A stretch of DNA of 7,940 bases from Defluviitaleaceae bacterium (GTDB lineage Bacteria; Bacillota; Clostridia; Lachnospirales; UBA5962): assembly GCA_009787435.1 (NCBI GenBank), contig WRFW01000161.1:1-7940 (forward strand), given 5' to 3'. Below, piece after piece: positions 5,481-7,940 of the stretch (position 1 is the stretch's first letter; each line of letters starts with the position of its first letter). The notes under the pieces are model-generated. The model was given only the letters and a program-made list of their open reading frames with translations, did no database searches and was not told the DNA's origin. Position numbers and translations under genes: made by a program.

Positions 5481-6122
5481 GAAATTTTTACCTTGTCCTC
5501 TATACCACTCTGTAAATACTCGATTAAGCGTAAAAGATATTATAGCCAACACATTTGCTTGGATAGTAGATTTTGGCCATGTGCTATATATTTCACTACT
5601 TGCAACATTTTTAATATAATCTTTAAATGGAACCCAGTAATTTGGTGCAGACTCATTACTAGGAAGCCCCGCGTGAACTACTATAAACTCAGGAACGACA
5701 ACTTCATTTAAAACTACGTATCCGCTAGCCTCTGGAAGTGGTTTAACCTCATCTTCGGGAATTTTTGGAGCAGTTGGTTCCCATAATGTGTTATCTGGAA
5801 CGTATATATTTTGAGTTTCTCCAAGCGTTGCATTTTGAATTGCAGTTGTACCATCAAAAATTTCAACGCCGTTTATAGTTAAAGTTTCTAAACCTTCAGC
5901 TGTTATTCTTATATCGTAAGTAGAAAATGGTCTTTCTTCATCTTGGGGAACCATGGAAAGCTCGCCTGGGGGTGCATCTAAAGTTATAGTTTCTGTTTGC
6001 CCTGAAATATTAGTAGTTAAGCTTTCAATTTGCTTGTCATTTTCAAAAATATCAACCTTCGCACCAACAACAGGATTTGCAACAGTTTCATCAAAAACAT
6101 TTATTACTAGATTGCCATTCAT
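5457..6122 (-). CDS. SleC-like spore cortex-lytic protein, 3' end cut off by the prophage
   Basis: The 221 residues match the front half of clostridial SleC-type proteins, usually over 400 residues, which degrade spore cortex peptidoglycan during germination. Residues 1-100 form the N-terminal beta domain (LVINVFDE, NPVVGAKVDI, PFSTYDIRITAEG, NGVEIFDGTTA). A linker carries KIPEDEVKPLP (120-130). From about 144 the SpoIID-like lytic transglycosylase domain begins (PEFIVVHAGLP, NYWVPFKDYIKNVASSEIYS, ANVLAIISFTLNRVFTEWY). E177 corresponds to the SpoIID catalytic Glu. The protein stops within this domain, so the rest of it and the expected C-terminal peptidoglycan-binding domain are missing and activity is unlikely. 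No signal peptide is seen. GGAG lies eight bases before the ATG. The missing part should be at the far end of the prophage. It may be a paralogue rather than the main SleC. Confidence 0.8.
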   Translation of the reverse strand: MNGNLVINVFDETVANPVVGAKVDIFENDKQIESLTTNISGQTETITLDAPPGELSMVPQDEERPFSTYDIRITAEGLETLTINGVEIFDGTTAIQNATLGETQNIYVPDNTLWEPTAPKIPEDEVKPLPEASGYVVLNEVVVPEFIVVHAGLPSNESAPNYWVPFKDYIKNVASSEIYSTWPKSTIQANVLAIISFTLNRVFTEWYRGQGKNFTITNSTE

Positions 6123-6156
6123 AAAATAAACTCCTTTTTTAAGTGATATATAAGTT

Positions 6157-6184
6157 TATCTTATGAGAAACTAGTTAAATATGT
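6157..6184 (-). promoter_or_regulatory. Sigma-K/sigma-E-like sporulation promoter for the SleC-like gene
   Basis: On the - strand CATAAGATA (6157-6165) fits the CATAnnnTA -10 of mother-cell sigma factors. AC (6183-6184) lies 17 bases upstream, the sigma-K -35 arrangement. An ATATT overlaps this region but is too close for an ideal sigma-E -35. The start point would leave a leader of about 25 bases containing AAAGGAG. The match is short and needs mapping. Confidence 0.4.
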
Positions 6185-6207
6185 TAACAATTTAGCTGGT
6201 GTGCAAT

Positions 6208-6396
6208 TTAAGCTCTATACCTAACTAAAAGCCAAATAATTAAAACAATCCAAAAAGAAATAGGCAAAAACAAAACTGAAATTAAAGTTATAAGTGTAGC
6301 TGTGATTCCAGTTATGTTAAAAGCACGCAAAATAGTTTTTGTCATATTCCATTCAATTACCAAAAAAATTATTGCTACTAAAATCACTATTATCAT
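6208..6396 (-). CDS. Small membrane protein with two predicted helices, function unknown
   Basis: I place the start at ATG 6394-6396 because GGAG sits eight bases upstream. The GTG further out (6412-6414) has no such site. The 62-residue product begins with a hydrophobic helix (MIIVILVAIIFLVIEW), has a short polar loop with basic residues and Asn-Ile-Thr, and then a second long hydrophobic stretch (about 29-58) containing a central Pro, ending in the basic tail VRYRA. It is probably an integral membrane protein. I do not recognise a family. It lies between hpt and the SleC-like gene on the same strand, 85 bases upstream of the latter. It may share transcription with the SleC-like gene, which also seems to have its own sporulation-type promoter. 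Confidence 0.6.
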   Translation of the reverse strand: MIIVILVAIIFLVIEWNMTKTILRAFNITGITATLITLISVLFLPISFWIVLIIWLLVRYRA

Positions 6397-6489
6397 ATTT
6401 CTTACTCCGTTCACATTTTAAAGTTTTCTGAATAGGAATCTTTTTAAACTACTCGTGGTCGTTTTTAAAGGTGCTAAATTAAGGACAAT

Positions 6490-6510
6490 TTAAAAAATCT
6501 AAGAAACTTA
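6490..6510 (-). terminator. Weak intrinsic terminator downstream of hpt
   Basis: CTAAG (6498-6502) and CTTAG (6506-6510) can pair around AAA, and on the - strand the hairpin is followed by a seven-T run with one base between. The stem is only five pairs, so the call is tentative. The location, 45 bases past the hpt stop and before the next gene, is suitable. Confidence 0.35.
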
Positions 6511-6554
6511 GCTAAAACACAACTTCGATATAGGGAAATTTAGGTATTTTTAAA

Positions 6555-7088
6555 CTAATTATATATAGACTCTTTCAAAACACCTATATATGGCAAATTG
6601 CGATATTTCTCATTATAGTCAAGCCCATAACCGACTACAAAAAGCTTAGGAACTTCAAATCCAACATATTTTGAATAAATCTTTACTTTTCTAGCTTCAG
6701 GCTTATCTAACATAGTTACTATCTCAACTGTTTCTGCTCCTCTTTCTTTTAAAAGATTTACTATTTTAAATAAAGTTTGCCCAGTATCTATAATATCTTC
6801 AACAATTAAAATATGTTTATTTTTAACTTCTGCTGCCATATCTTTCAATATTTTAACATCACCAATGCTCTCAGCTCCATAATAGCTTGAAACATCCATA
6901 AAATCTATTTCTAATGGGAAATCTAGATATTTTATTAAATCGCCCATGAAAATGATAGAGCCTTTAAGAAGACCTAATAAGATAACTTCCTTATTTTTAT
7001 AGTGTACGTTTATTTGTGAAGCCAAGTTTTTAGCTTTTTTTTCTAATTCTGCTTGTGATATTAATATCTCTTTTATATCGCTATGCAT
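6555..7088 (-). CDS. hpt: Hypoxanthine phosphoribosyltransferase
   Basis: This cytoplasmic purine-salvage enzyme converts hypoxanthine or guanine plus PRPP to IMP or GMP and pyrophosphate (EC 2.4.2.8). The 177 residues fit the usual bacterial length. Diagnostic features are the PRPP-binding loop V96-EDIIDTGQT, the LLKGS loop at 40-44, the flexible-loop SSYYG at 67-71, the DKPEARK segment at 128-134 that leads to the purine-binding region, and the VVGYGLDYNEKYRNLPYIG ending. ATG 7086-7088 has AGGA about ten bases upstream. It follows ftsY by 63 bases with no terminator between them, so the two are probably co-transcribed. The gene looks complete and ordinary. It marks this part as host chromosome. 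Confidence 0.95.
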   Translation of the reverse strand: MHSDIKEILISQAELEKKAKNLASQINVHYKNKEVILLGLLKGSIIFMGDLIKYLDFPLEIDFMDVSSYYGAESIGDVKILKDMAAEVKNKHILIVEDIIDTGQTLFKIVNLLKERGAETVEIVTMLDKPEARKVKIYSKYVGFEVPKLFVVGYGLDYNEKYRNLPYIGVLKESIYN

Positions 7089-7151
7089 AAATATTATTCC
7101 TATACCCTCTTATTATCTTTTGTATTTTTATTTTATACACTCTAGTTAACG

Positions 7152-7940
7152 CTAAACTTCTAAGAGCTGCTCTTCATTTTCAATTGTATTTTCTAAGCTT
7201 GGTTTATCAAAAATAGCTTCAACATAAGCTTTAGAATCAAAAAGGTAAATATCTTCTATCCCCTCTCCTATACAAGCAAATCTAATTGGAATATTTAATT
7301 CATCTTTAATAGAAACTACAACACCGCCTTTAGCTGTGGAATCAAGCTTCGTTAAAACTAAACCCGTTATATTTACAGATTCTAAAAAAGATTTTGCTTG
7401 AACTAAAGCATTTTGACCTGTATTTGCATCTAAAACTAATAAAGTTTCTATAGCTGCTTCTGGTAATTCTTTTTCTATCGTTCGCTTTATCTTTTTCAGC
7501 TCTTCCATTAAATTTTTCTTATTATGAAGCCTACCGGCAGTGTCTGCAATTAAGATGTCTGCCCCCCTTGCTTTTAAAGCACGGCTAGCATCAAATATTA
7601 CTGCCGCTGGGTCTGAATTTTCTTTATGCTTTATTATATCAACTTCTGAACGCTCTGCCCAAACTTCTAATTGGTCAATTGCAGCTGCTCTAAAAGTATC
7701 ACCAGCAGCTAGCAACACCTTTTTACCCTCTCGCTTATAAAAATATGCAAGCTTACCTATTGTAGTAGTTTTTCCCACTCCATTAACACCAACTATTAAT
7801 ATAACAGTTGGAGAAGTAACTACAAAATCATCAACTTCTGCAAGAAGAATTTTTTCAATTTCTTCTTGCACAGCTAGTGAAAATTGCTCTATATCTATAA
7901 TTTTTTCAGTTTTAACACGCTCTCTTAAAGTTTCTACAAT
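7152..7940 (-). CDS. ftsY: Signal recognition particle receptor FtsY (5' end outside window)
   Basis: FtsY is the membrane-associated SRP receptor GTPase. It pairs with Ffh-ribosome complexes to deliver nascent membrane proteins to SecYEG. The window holds the end of the N domain and the whole G domain. Visible motifs are the P-loop GVNGVGKTTT, the DTFRAAA insertion-box motif, DTAGR, LVLDANTGQNA, TKLDSTAKGG and the closing CIGEGIEDI. The frame is open to the window edge, so the GTG at 7869-7871 is not the start; the preceding residues (VETLRERVKTEKI) look like N-domain helix. Motifs such as CIGEGIEDI favour FtsY over Ffh, as does the absence of an M domain. After the usual FDSKAYVEAIF end there is an acidic tail of about 18 residues. 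hpt follows on the same strand. Confidence 0.95.
   Translation of the reverse strand: MVETLRERVKTEKIIDIEQFSLAVQEEIEKILLAEVDDFVVTSPTVILIVGVNGVGKTTTIGKLAYFYKREGKKVLLAAGDTFRAAAIDQLEVWAERSEVDIIKHKENSDPAAVIFDASRALKARGADILIADTAGRLHNKKNLMEELKKIKRTIEKELPEAAIETLLVLDANTGQNALVQAKSFLESVNITGLVLTKLDSTAKGGVVVSIKDELNIPIRFACIGEGIEDIYLFDSKAYVEAIFDKPSLENTIENEEQLLEV

Overview
The window looks like the right-hand end of a prophage and the host DNA beside it, from an AT-rich, spore-forming, Gram-positive anaerobe (Clostridia). The basis is the AT-rich composition, strong AGGAGG-type ribosome binding sites, phage tail genes of the Firmicutes siphophage type, and a SleC-like spore cortex-lytic gene in the flank. I cannot name a species, and no database search was possible.

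Positions 1 to about 5465 are phage. On the + strand come the C-terminal end of a tail spike/minor structural protein with an array of His-x-His motifs (its last 33 residues have fallen out of frame), a 24-residue coupled ORF, a 938-residue tail fibre with kelch (beta-propeller) repeats, and a 102-residue XhlA-like holin-associated membrane protein. A cargo block follows: a lipoprotein gene on the - strand with its own strong promoter, and a divergent stand-alone DNA methyltransferase. An intrinsic terminator closes the prophage. No endolysin or integrase is seen at this end.

Positions from about 5465 to 7940 are host, all on the - strand: partial ftsY, hpt, a small two-helix membrane protein, and a SleC-like gene that stops abruptly after 221 codons. 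That protein keeps its N-terminal domain and the start of its SpoIID-like catalytic domain. It loses the rest, including the expected C-terminal peptidoglycan-binding domain, exactly where phage sequence begins. The simplest reading is that the phage integrated inside this gene. A sigma-K/sigma-E-like promoter sits in front of it, so the arrangement resembles prophages that interrupt sporulation genes (skin in sigK, SPbeta in spsM).

The late genes build the receptor-binding tip of the tail and prepare for lysis. The lipoprotein and methyltransferase look like lysogen-expressed cargo. The main points to test are the interrupted sporulation gene, the broken C-terminus of the spike protein, and the role of the lipoprotein.
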